From NCBI GenBank assembly GCA_030150335.1, contig JASLGC010000029.1, positions 1 through 5,517 of the forward strand: a stretch of DNA of 5,517 nucleotides, given 5' to 3'. The translations under genes and the position numbers were made by a program. The stretch comes from Flavobacterium sp. (lineage in GTDB: Bacteria; Bacteroidota; Bacteroidia; Flavobacteriales; Flavobacteriaceae). Below, in pieces: positions 1-5,272 of this stretch. The notes under the pieces were generated by a model. It had not been told where the DNA came from. It did not search any database and worked only from the letters and a program-made list of their open reading frames with translations. The number at the start of each line of letters is the position of its first letter. The first letter of the stretch is position 1.

Positions 1-414
1 AAAACTTGGATTTTCAGTGGTAGCACCAATTAAGGTGATCCAGCCACGCTCTACGGCTGCTAGTAGCGAATCTTGTTGTGATTTGCTGAAACGGTGAATC
101 TCATCAATAAAGAGAATCGGATTGCGTGCCGTAAATAGACCGTGATTTGATTTGGCTTTGTCAATTACCTCTCGTACGTCTTTTACACCCGAATTGATTG
201 CACTCAAAACGTAAAAAGGACGTTGACTTTCTTTGGCTAAAATTTCCGCTAAGGTTGTTTTTCCCGTACCTGGAGGACCCCAAAAGAGTAAAGAGGGAAT
301 AAAACCAGTTTGTAATTGCTTCGTTAAGATTCCTTTTTCACCAACTAAATGTGCCTGACTGACATAATCAGCCAAGGTTTGCGGTCGTACTCTTTCTGCT
401 AATGGTGCATCCAT
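1..414 (-). CDS. rarA: Replication-associated recombination protein A (RarA/MgsA family AAA+ ATPase), N-terminal part
   Basis: The reading frame starts at an ATG (412-414) and runs off the left edge with 138 codons seen, so roughly the first third of a protein that is usually about 425-450 residues. Seen directly: Walker A GPPGTGKTT at residues 46-54, Walker B LFIDEIHRF at 101-109, and the sensor-1 stretch GATTENPSF at 130-138. The SGVKDVREVI segment (75-84) between the Walker motifs is typical of the RarA/WRNIP1/Mgs1 branch rather than of RuvB or clamp loaders. Known of the family: an ATPase related to clamp-loader subunits that acts at stalled replication forks and single-strand gaps. The short N-terminus (MDAPLAERVRPQ) fits the family, and no better start is seen upstream. 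The gene is divergent from the rhomboid gene. The C-terminal tetramerisation part lies outside the window and cannot be judged. Confidence 0.95.
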   Translation of the reverse strand, partial: MDAPLAERVRPQTLADYVSQAHLVGEKGILTKQLQTGFIPSLLFWGPPGTGKTTLAEILAKESQRPFYVLSAINSGVKDVREVIDKAKSNHGLFTARNPILFIDEIHRFSKSQQDSLLAAVERGWITLIGATTENPSF

Positions 415-436
415 GACAATTCGATTTTGAGAAATA

Positions 437-444
437 CAAAAATA
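437..444 (-). promoter_or_regulatory. Candidate -7 box of the rarA promoter
   Basis: Read on the minus strand this is TATTTTTG, a full match to the Bacteroidota -7 consensus TAnnTTTG. It ends 22 bases before the rarA ATG, which would give a 5' leader of about 15-18 bases. I find no clean TTTG or TTG at the usual -33 distance, so the call rests on one box and its position. Confidence 0.5.
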
Positions 445-508
445 CAACCTATAATCTCGAATAAAAAGAAGTCATTTAAAATTGTATGCAATCCCTGTGA
501 TTTGTGTA

Positions 509-538
509 GTTGAATTGCAGTACTATTTTATATCTTTA
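509..538 (+). promoter_or_regulatory. Possible promoter of the rhomboid gene
   Basis: GTTG at 509-512 is followed after 18 bases by TATCTTTA at 531-538. This matches the Bacteroidota pattern TTG / TAnnTTTG except for the last base of the -7 box. The implied transcription start would lie about 20-25 bases before the ATG at 567. In an AT-rich region such a match has a fair chance of being accidental. Confidence 0.35.
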
Positions 539-566
539 TGTTTTATGTAGTAATGAACAGGCTCGA

Positions 567-1346
567 ATGAAAGATAAACAACTTGTTATAACCGCTGATT
601 TAATCATCTTACCCTTCTTATTCATTATGTTAATTTGGACGGTGTATTGGTTGGATTGGAAAGACTATTTACAATTGTACCAGTATGGAGTGTATCCCCG
701 TACACTAAAAGGATTGAGGGGAATTATTTTTAGCCCCTTTATTCACGGTGGATTAAAACATATCTATAACAACTCAGTTGCGCTATTTGTATTGCTGCTG
801 TTGGTTCAGTTTTTTTATAAAAAACAAGTGTGGCAAATTTTAGGCTGGGGGATCCTTTTGTCTGGTTTGGGTACTTGGTTGATTGCAAGAGAAAGCTACC
901 ACATTGGTGCAAGTGGATTGATTTATGTACTTGTGAGCTATATGTTCTTTAAGGGGATACAAACCAAGTACTTTCGATTAGTGGCCCTGTCGCTACTCAT
1001 TGTGATGCTTTATGGCAGTATGATTTGGTATGTATTTCCCGATATAGAAGAAGGGATTTCTTGGGAAGGACACCTCAGTGGATTTATTACAGGTATGATT
1101 TTGTCTTTTATTCTAAAATCACCAACGTATAGCGAAAAAATATATAAGTATGAATGGCAGTCTCCAACCTATGATCCCAATATAGATCCATTCATGCAGT
1201 GTTTTGATGCAGCGGGGAATTTTATCATTATACCTAAAGAAGTAAAGGAAGCGATAGACTTAAAAAATCCCTATCGAAAGACTTTGCCTATTGTTTATGG
1301 GAAATTGGAGATGGGAGAAGGGAAATGGATAGATTCGTCTACTTAA
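567..1346 (+). CDS. Rhomboid family intramembrane serine protease
   Basis: The 259-residue protein is an inner-membrane protease that cuts other membrane proteins within or next to their transmembrane segments. The HxxxxHxxxN motif of transmembrane segment 2 is complete (H60, H65, N69). The catalytic serine is S116 in GASG, and the catalytic histidine is H169 in GHLSG, in the last membrane segment. Six hydrophobic segments can be drawn at about residues 7-29, 70-84, 91-107, 113-131, 137-157 and 168-184, the standard six-helix core. About 75 polar residues follow (185-259) with no motif I recognise. I chose the ATG at 567 over an in-frame TTG at 510. The extra 19 residues look unlike coding sequence, and MKDKQLVITADL gives a natural short cytoplasmic N-terminus. 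The gene is divergent from rarA and convergent with rlmB. The substrate is unknown. The last codons overlap one arm of an inverted repeat (1301-1318). Confidence 0.93.
   Translation: MKDKQLVITADLIILPFLFIMLIWTVYWLDWKDYLQLYQYGVYPRTLKGLRGIIFSPFIHGGLKHIYNNSVALFVLLLLVQFFYKKQVWQILGWGILLSGLGTWLIARESYHIGASGLIYVLVSYMFFKGIQTKYFRLVALSLLIVMLYGSMIWYVFPDIEEGISWEGHLSGFITGMILSFILKSPTYSEKIYKYEWQSPTYDPNIDPFMQCFDAAGNFIIIPKEVKEAIDLKNPYRKTLPIVYGKLEMGEGKWIDSST
1301..1318 (+). repeat. Left arm of an 18-base near-perfect inverted repeat
   Basis: This arm lies inside the rhomboid gene, encoding the KLEMGE stretch just before its C-terminus. It matches the reverse complement of 1652-1669 at 17 of 18 positions; the single mismatch is G at 1310 against A. 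The match does not extend beyond these ends. Function is unknown. Confidence 0.6.
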
Positions 1347-1575
1347 GATGATTGCAGTAAACAATAAAAAAACACAGAATCCTTTCTTGAGGTTTACGCT
1401 GTTTATCTCACTTAGTTCATATTAATTTTGGTGTTCGATGAATCTTCGATTTTCGCTGCGTTTCGATTTGTTCGTTGTGCTGTTTGCACGATTTGTATAT
1501 TTTCTTCTAGTAAAAGAAAATCGTTGTTAGGAATGGTTTCTTGAGCAAAAAAACAAACAACAAATAGTGTAAATT
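1347..1575. other. Non-coding gap after the rhomboid gene, with a TTCG-rich stretch and weak hairpins
   Basis: I find no credible gene here. Between 1434 and 1474 the tetramer TTCG occurs five times in 41 bases (1434, 1445, 1452, 1462, 1471), three of them as TTCGAT. Directly after it, 1474-1492 can fold into a seven-pair hairpin (GTGC/GCAC core with loop TGTTT, extended by G-U pairs). A second, AT-only style hairpin has arms 1500-1506 and 1514-1520. These could be remnants of a dispersed intergenic repeat or parts of the rhomboid 3' untranslated region; the sequence alone does not decide. Confidence 0.4.
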
Positions 1576-1615
1576 AAAAAAGGAAAGAGTTGCAATTGCA
1601 ATCCTTTCCTTTTTT
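1576..1615. terminator. Bidirectional rho-independent terminator between rhomboid and rlmB
   Basis: A perfect 12-base inverted repeat (1576-1587 against 1604-1615, AAAAAAGGAAAG with its complement) encloses a second stem TTGC/GCAA with loop AATT (1590-1601). A-tracts on the left and T-tracts on the right give a U-rich end in both directions. The position midway between two convergent genes, 229 bases after the rhomboid stop and 65 bases after the rlmB stop, fits termination of both transcripts. Confidence 0.87.
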
Positions 1616-1651
1616 ATTATTGAAAGAGTTTTTATTTGAGAAGAATACGCA

Positions 1652-1669
1652 TCTCCCATTTCCAATTTC
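1652..1669 (-). repeat. Right arm of an 18-base near-perfect inverted repeat
   Basis: This arm lies 11 bases past the rlmB stop codon. Its reverse complement matches 1301-1318 at 17 of 18 bases. Together the arms bracket about 330 bases that hold the rhomboid gene end and the shared terminator. Each arm has the same sense orientation relative to the gene whose 3' end it touches. Confidence 0.6.
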
Positions 1670-1680
1670 TCTTCACTTAA

Positions 1681-2415
1681 CTAGCGTCTCTGTCTGATAA
1701 TCTCGTATAAAAAGGCTCCACAAGCAACTGATACGTTCAGTGAATCGATGCTACTGAACATAGGAAGTTTTGCCTTTTCATCAATGATTTTTAAAACGGA
1801 AGGATTGATTCCTCTATCTTCACTACCCATAATAATAGCTACGGGAACATTTAGATCTACATCGTAGATTTCTTTTTCTGCTTTTTCAGTTGCTCCCAAT
1901 GTCACTACGCCAGAACCTTGCAAATAGAAAACAGCATCTTTGATGTGGTCTACCTTACAGATTGGAATATTGAAAACAGCACCAGCAGAAGTTTTAATCG
2001 TATCTCCATTTACAGGAGCGGCACCATTTTTAGAAATGATAATTCCGTCTGCTCCACAGCAAACTGCTGTACGAATGATCGCACCAAAATTACGCGCATC
2101 CGATAATTGGTCCAATACAACAAAAAGAGGCTTGTCTTTTTTCTCTAAAGTCGTTTCCACTAACTCCTCTAATGAGATAAAAGTAATAGGTGCAATCGTA
2201 CCAATAGCCCCTTGGTGATTTTTCTTTGTTAAACGATTAAGTTTTTCAATAGGTACATAAGAGAAGTTAATGTTGTTTCTCTTTAATGACTTGATTAACT
2301 CATTCATTAGTTCACCTTGTGCATCCTTTTGTAAGAATACCTTATCTATATCTTTACCTGCTTCAATGGCTTCGATTATCGCACGAATACCAAAAATTTG
2401 ATTCTCCTGATCCAT
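1681..2415 (-). CDS. rlmB: 23S rRNA (guanosine-2'-O)-methyltransferase RlmB (SpoU/TrmH family)
   Basis: The 244-residue protein matches the length of E. coli RlmB (243). It has the two-domain layout of the family: an N-terminal L30e-like RNA-binding domain (about residues 5-78, with IFGIRAIIEAI at its start) and a C-terminal SPOUT knot domain (about 95-244). All three SpoU motifs are present: motif 1 LDQLSDARNFGAIIRTA (101-117, with N109 and R115), motif 2 IIMGSEDRGI (194-203, with E199) and motif 3 SLNVSVACGAFLYE (225-238, with N227 and S229). RlmB uses S-adenosylmethionine to methylate the 2'-O of G2251 in the peptidyl-transferase P loop of 23S rRNA. Another 2'-O target within the TrmH family is possible but less likely, given the length and domain order. 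The ATG at 2413-2415 is the only sensible start, since the next methionine is M37. The gene lies 108 bases downstream of the Omp85 gene on the same strand and has its own -7 box. Confidence 0.93.
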   Translation of the reverse strand: MDQENQIFGIRAIIEAIEAGKDIDKVFLQKDAQGELMNELIKSLKRNNINFSYVPIEKLNRLTKKNHQGAIGTIAPITFISLEELVETTLEKKDKPLFVVLDQLSDARNFGAIIRTAVCCGADGIIISKNGAAPVNGDTIKTSAGAVFNIPICKVDHIKDAVFYLQGSGVVTLGATEKAEKEIYDVDLNVPVAIIMGSEDRGINPSVLKIIDEKAKLPMFSSIDSLNVSVACGAFLYEIIRQRR

Positions 2416-2419
2416 GGCG

Positions 2420-2427
2420 CAAAGGTA
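2420..2427 (-). promoter_or_regulatory. -7 box of the rlmB promoter, next to the start codon
   Basis: Read on the minus strand this is TACCTTTG, a full match to the Bacteroidota consensus TAnnTTTG. Only four bases (CGCC) separate it from the rlmB ATG, so transcription would begin at or within a base or two of the A of ATG. No TTG is visible at the -33 position, so recognition would depend on the -7 box or on a diverged upstream element. Confidence 0.6.
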
Positions 2428-2523
2428 GTTATATTTTTATTATACGTTAGATGTTTTTTCAGGTCGTGCTAAACTTTTGTTTCCTGATTAGGGGGTATAC
2501 GCACTCTAGAATAAAAGTAGCAA

Positions 2524-4185
2524 TTAAAACAAGGTTTTGAATCCAATGTGAATCGTTGTGTTGTCAAATGAAAAGGGAATGCCCGGTTGTTTGCCATTGG
2601 CGAAAGAGAGATTGAAATAACTCGAGTTGGTAATAAAACCCAATCCCAGACCTATACTATATAAGGTGTTCTTTTGTTCCAGGGGTTTGTATTCTTGAAT
2701 CGCATAATCAAAGATTGTATGCAAGTATAAACTAGGATGAACTAAAAAGCGATATTCCGTATTAATTAAATTCAGCTGATTGGCCAATAGGCTATTTTCC
2801 TGAAACCCACGCAGCGATTGGTTCCCTCCAAAACGATACAATTCGTTCACCAAATAATCTTTGCTGAATAGCGAGTAATAGGTCCAGTTGATATAGAGGT
2901 AATGCTTAGAGGCAAGTTCAATATTTTTGTTGGCATTAATCTGCAATATGTATTGCGATTGCTTTGTTTCCTCCGTCATTCGATTTCCAGTACCAACGAG
3001 AACATCGAGCGAATAGTTTAGAGGAAATAGGGGGAGGTAAGAGCGTTTCTTCGTTAGTGTATAGCTTAGGGTATAAAACTTGCTGTCAAAATTCTCCATG
3101 GAAGGCAGTGCACTGCTGGTTGTTGAGGACGTGTTTTGATAGCCTAACTTGATGTTTTGGTTATACCGAATGGCATATCCCAGTTGTACCCCAAGCTTAG
3201 TATTTTGGTAAATCGTATCTTGTTTCTGAATATTGAGCTGTCCACTTATATTTAAAGGAGTATTAAAAAGGTAAACGAATGATGTTTTAAAATCGAATTG
3301 CGTTTGTTTATTTGCATCACTGCGCCAGTATAATTGTAGCGATTCTCCTTTGTTTAATACGTTGTTGAGCGCCAGGTCTAAATAACCAGCAAGGGTGAAC
3401 TTATCCTGTTCGTCTGTGCTAAATCCCATAAAACCATCAAAAGTGTTCGTGTTGGCTTTGTCTACATATAAATACAAGGTAGTTGAATCATCAGTAAATA
3501 AAGTCTCAGGTGATTTGTATTGTTTTAAAAAGTCAAGTTCACTTACAGCAAGTGAAAGATTAGAAACGAGTTGATCGCTATAGGGTTTGTTGAGGTAGCG
3601 CTTGGTTAGCTGTTGAATGATGTGCTCTGGAACTTTGGTTGTGCTCTTTATGGCGATTTGATCTAGTTTGCGGCTATTCGTTAGGTCGAGTTTTACATCA
3701 CAGTATAAAATATGATTTAGAATGTTGTGATTAGCTAGTAGTAAGGTCGACATGCCTAAGCCTTGTTGATCCAATTGTAAAGTGTATTGTTGCAAGTGAG
3801 AAGGCAAGGTCTCAAAATCGAGAGTTAGACTATCTTGAGTAAAGCCAATTTGTTGTTGAATAGCTGGTGACAACAATTTATTTGATAAGATGACTTGACG
3901 AATAGGATCATCAAGGGTATAGCTATAGGTAAAGTGATTGTTTTGTTGTTCTCTCTTTTTGGTGAAGGATAGGTATCCCTTTTTATATAATAATTGATCG
4001 ATTTGGTCAACAGCTTGATTAAGAGATTGTAAATCGGGATGATTTTTCACATACCCCAAAGTTGTTAGTAGTTCGCGATCTTTTTCATGGGTGGCTGTTA
4101 ATTCAAGTGTCAACAACGCATCTTGTCCATAGCTAGTAAAACCCAGCAAGCAACATAAAAAGAAAGAGAGAATTAACTTAGGCAC
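2524..4185 (-). CDS. Omp85 (BamA/TamA/TpsB-like) family outer-membrane beta-barrel protein
   Basis: The 553-residue protein starts with a Sec signal peptide (residues 1-20, hydrophobic LILSFFLCCLLGF, likely cut before Q21). About 220 residues follow that can be divided into three POTRA-like units (about 27-90, 94-168 and 174-243); the last, beginning QIAIKSTTKVPEHIIQQL, is the clearest. From about 248 onward the pattern of alternating polar and apolar residues suggests a 16-strand barrel. FGGNQSLRGF at 452-461 carries the Omp85 loop-6 motif (V/I/L-RGF), and the chain ends in phenylalanine (KTLF), both family hallmarks. Proteins of this superfamily insert proteins into, or export them across, the outer membrane. 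This one is much shorter than BamA (about 800 residues) and close to the size of FhaC-type transporters, so it is probably an accessory member; its client is unknown. The start is GTG (4183-4185); the first internal methionine is M145, far past the signal peptide. The gene is divergent from rpsL, and I see no convincing promoter. Confidence 0.85.
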   Translation of the reverse strand: MPKLILSFFLCCLLGFTSYGQDALLTLELTATHEKDRELLTTLGYVKNHPDLQSLNQAVDQIDQLLYKKGYLSFTKKREQQNNHFTYSYTLDDPIRQVILSNKLLSPAIQQQIGFTQDSLTLDFETLPSHLQQYTLQLDQQGLGMSTLLLANHNILNHILYCDVKLDLTNSRKLDQIAIKSTTKVPEHIIQQLTKRYLNKPYSDQLVSNLSLAVSELDFLKQYKSPETLFTDDSTTLYLYVDKANTNTFDGFMGFSTDEQDKFTLAGYLDLALNNVLNKGESLQLYWRSDANKQTQFDFKTSFVYLFNTPLNISGQLNIQKQDTIYQNTKLGVQLGYAIRYNQNIKLGYQNTSSTTSSALPSMENFDSKFYTLSYTLTKKRSYLPLFPLNYSLDVLVGTGNRMTEETKQSQYILQINANKNIELASKHYLYINWTYYSLFSKDYLVNELYRFGGNQSLRGFQENSLLANQLNLINTEYRFLVHPSLYLHTIFDYAIQEYKPLEQKNTLYSIGLGLGFITNSSYFNLSFANGKQPGIPFSFDNTTIHIGFKTLF

Positions 4186-4284
4186 TTCGACTATATATTT
4201 GCGTGTAAAGTAAAATAAAAAAAGTAAGAAGCTGAGGCTTAAAGAATAAAATAAATAAATTACTTGAAAATTAATAGATTGTCT

Positions 4285-4315
4285 TTTGAAAAAAGAAAAA
4301 AACTTTCTACATTTG
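4285..4315 (+). promoter_or_regulatory. Promoter of the rpsL-rpsG-fusA operon
   Basis: TTTG at 4285-4288 (-33 element) is followed after exactly 19 bases by TACATTTG at 4308-4315 (-7 element). Both boxes match the Bacteroidota primary sigma factor consensus TTTG / TAnnTTTG at a normal spacing. Transcription should start near 4319-4322, leaving a leader of about 50 bases before the rpsL ATG. A strong promoter is expected for a ribosomal protein operon. Confidence 0.88.
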
Positions 4316-4318
4316 CAA

Positions 4319-4335
4319 CCCCGTATATAGTGGGG
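4319..4335 (+). promoter_or_regulatory. Hairpin at the 5' end of the rpsL transcript
   Basis: CCCC at 4319-4322 pairs with GGGG at 4332-4335, with a nine-base AT-rich loop that can be closed further by G-U pairs. It is the only G/C cluster in the otherwise very AT-rich leader and sits at or just after the predicted transcription start. A much weaker AT stem (4336-4341 with 4353-4358) follows. The hairpin ends 33 bases before the ATG, so it does not cover the start codon. A role in mRNA stability or operon control is inference. Confidence 0.5.
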
Positions 4336-4368
4336 AATAATATATTGTAGAAATTATTAATAAACATT

Positions 4369-4749
4369 ATGCCAACAATTCAACAATTAGTAAGAACAGG
4401 GAGAACCCAATTAACTAAGAAGAGTAAATCGGTTGCTTTGGATTCTTGTCCTCAAAGAAGAGGAGTTTGTACGCGTGTTTATACTACTACACCTAAAAAA
4501 CCAAACTCTGCAATGCGTAAAGTTGCAAGGGTACGTTTAACAAATGGTAATGAAGTAAACGCATACATCCCAGGAGAAGGACACAATTTACAAGAGCACT
4601 CGATAGTATTAGTTAGAGGTGGAAGGGTGAAAGACTTACCAGGTGTTAGATACCACATCGTTCGTGGAGCTTTGGATACTGCTGGAGTAAGCGGTAGAAC
4701 TCAAAGAAGATCTAAATATGGTGCTAAACGCCCTAAAGACAAAAAATAA
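4369..4749 (+). CDS. rpsL: 30S ribosomal protein S12
   Basis: The 126-residue protein aligns along its length with E. coli S12 (124 residues), with a short lysine-rich C-terminal extension (RPKDKK). S12 lies at the decoding centre of the small subunit and helps control codon recognition. The conserved blocks CPQRRGVCTRVYTTTPKKPNSA (27-48), GEGHNLQEHS (69-78) and RGGRVKDLPGVRYH (83-96) are intact. The lysines whose mutation gives streptomycin resistance elsewhere are unchanged (K43 and K44 in TPKKPNS, K88 in VKDLP), so the sequence looks wild type. D89 is the aspartate that RimO methylthiolates in other bacteria. This is the first gene of the str operon, with a strong promoter about 50 bases upstream. 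The region before the ATG is A/T-rich (ATTAATAAACATT) and lacks a Shine-Dalgarno sequence, as is usual in this phylum. Confidence 0.99.
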   Translation: MPTIQQLVRTGRTQLTKKSKSVALDSCPQRRGVCTRVYTTTPKKPNSAMRKVARVRLTNGNEVNAYIPGEGHNLQEHSIVLVRGGRVKDLPGVRYHIVRGALDTAGVSGRTQRRSKYGAKRPKDKK

Positions 4750-4774
4750 TCGTATAAACGTTTAAGAAACAGAC

Positions 4775-5251
4775 ATGAGAAAAAGACAGGCTAAAAAGAG
4801 ACCTCTTTTACCAGATCCAAAATTTAATGACCAGTTAGTAACTCGTTTCGTTAATAACTTGATGTGGGATGGAAAAAAGTCTACAGCGTTTAAAGTTTTC
4901 TATGATGCTTTAGAAATCGTAGAAGAAAAGAAACAAGATGAAGAAAAAACTTCATTAGATGTTTGGAAAGATGCATTAACTAACGTTATGCCACACGTAG
5001 AGGTTCGTTCTCGTCGTGTTGGTGGAGCAACATTCCAAATTCCAATGCAAATTCGTCCGGATAGAAAGATCTCTATGGCAATGAAATGGATGATTTTGTA
5101 TGCGAGAAAAAGAAATGAGAAATCTATGGCTGCAAGATTAGCATCTGAAATTTTAGCTGCTGCTAAAGAAGAAGGGGCTGCTGTTAAAAAGAGAATGGAT
5201 ACTCATAAAATGGCTGAAGCTAATAAAGCATTCTCTCACTTTAGATTTTAA
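4775..5251 (+). CDS. rpsG: 30S ribosomal protein S7
   Basis: The 158-residue protein has the family landmarks: the N-terminal signature around DPKFNDQLVTRFVNNLMWDGKKS (14-36), the VEVRSRRVGGATFQIP block (75-90) and the C-terminal DTHKMAEANKAF (142-153). S7 binds the 3' major domain of 16S rRNA, starts assembly of the 30S head and lies near the E site. The length is typical for Bacteroidota. The charged loop EEKKQDEEKTSL (50-61) falls where this protein is variable. The gene begins 25 bases after the rpsL stop, without a recognisable Shine-Dalgarno sequence or an internal promoter, so it is cotranscribed with rpsL. In E. coli S7 represses this operon by binding the rpsL-rpsG gap; here the 25-base gap is too short to hold that structure, so such control would have to act elsewhere. 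Confidence 0.99.
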   Translation: MRKRQAKKRPLLPDPKFNDQLVTRFVNNLMWDGKKSTAFKVFYDALEIVEEKKQDEEKTSLDVWKDALTNVMPHVEVRSRRVGGATFQIPMQIRPDRKISMAMKWMILYARKRNEKSMAARLASEILAAAKEEGAAVKKRMDTHKMAEANKAFSHFRF

Positions 5252-5272
5252 TCCATACAGAAACTATATACA

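Noticed and set aside
510..566. In-frame extension of the rhomboid gene to a TTG at 510
   Set aside because: It would add 19 residues without typical coding character, starting with a rare codon, and would run across the possible -7 box at 531-538. The ATG at 567 gives a normal rhomboid N-terminus.
1510..1680. The rlmB frame stays open for about 57 codons after its TAG stop, suggesting stop-codon readthrough
   Set aside because: RlmB already has full family length and its complete motif 3 before the stop. The extension crosses the terminator hairpin and reads as low-complexity hydrophobic and lysine-rich sequence.
1918..2218. Two open frames on the plus strand (1918-2106 and 1940-2218)
   Set aside because: Both lie wholly opposite rlmB, overlap each other in different frames and show no recognisable motif. 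They are mirror frames of a well-supported gene.
2460..2486. CAGG/CCTG pairing with an inner AAAC/GTTT stem between the Omp85 gene and rlmB, considered as a terminator
   Set aside because: The stems are short, the loop is large, and on the minus strand the following run is A rather than U, so it does not have the form of an intrinsic terminator.
2964..3152. Open frame on the plus strand opposite the Omp85 gene
   Set aside because: It has low-complexity, unrecognisable content and is fully covered by the antisense coding gene.
3825..4010. Second minus-strand open frame inside the Omp85 gene
   Set aside because: It is an alternative frame of the same stretch, with no start signal or motif; the Omp85 frame there has signal-peptide and POTRA-like continuity.
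4150..4185. Lipoprotein signal in the Omp85 protein (cysteines 11 and 12)
   Set aside because: The residues before the cysteines (SFFL) do not fit a lipobox, which needs a small residue at -1. A normal signal peptidase I site after residue 20 fits better.
4205..4212. TACTTTAC on the minus strand as a -7 box for the Omp85 gene
   Set aside because: It misses two of the six fixed positions of TAnnTTTG and has no TTG upstream, so it is within what AT-rich sequence gives by chance.
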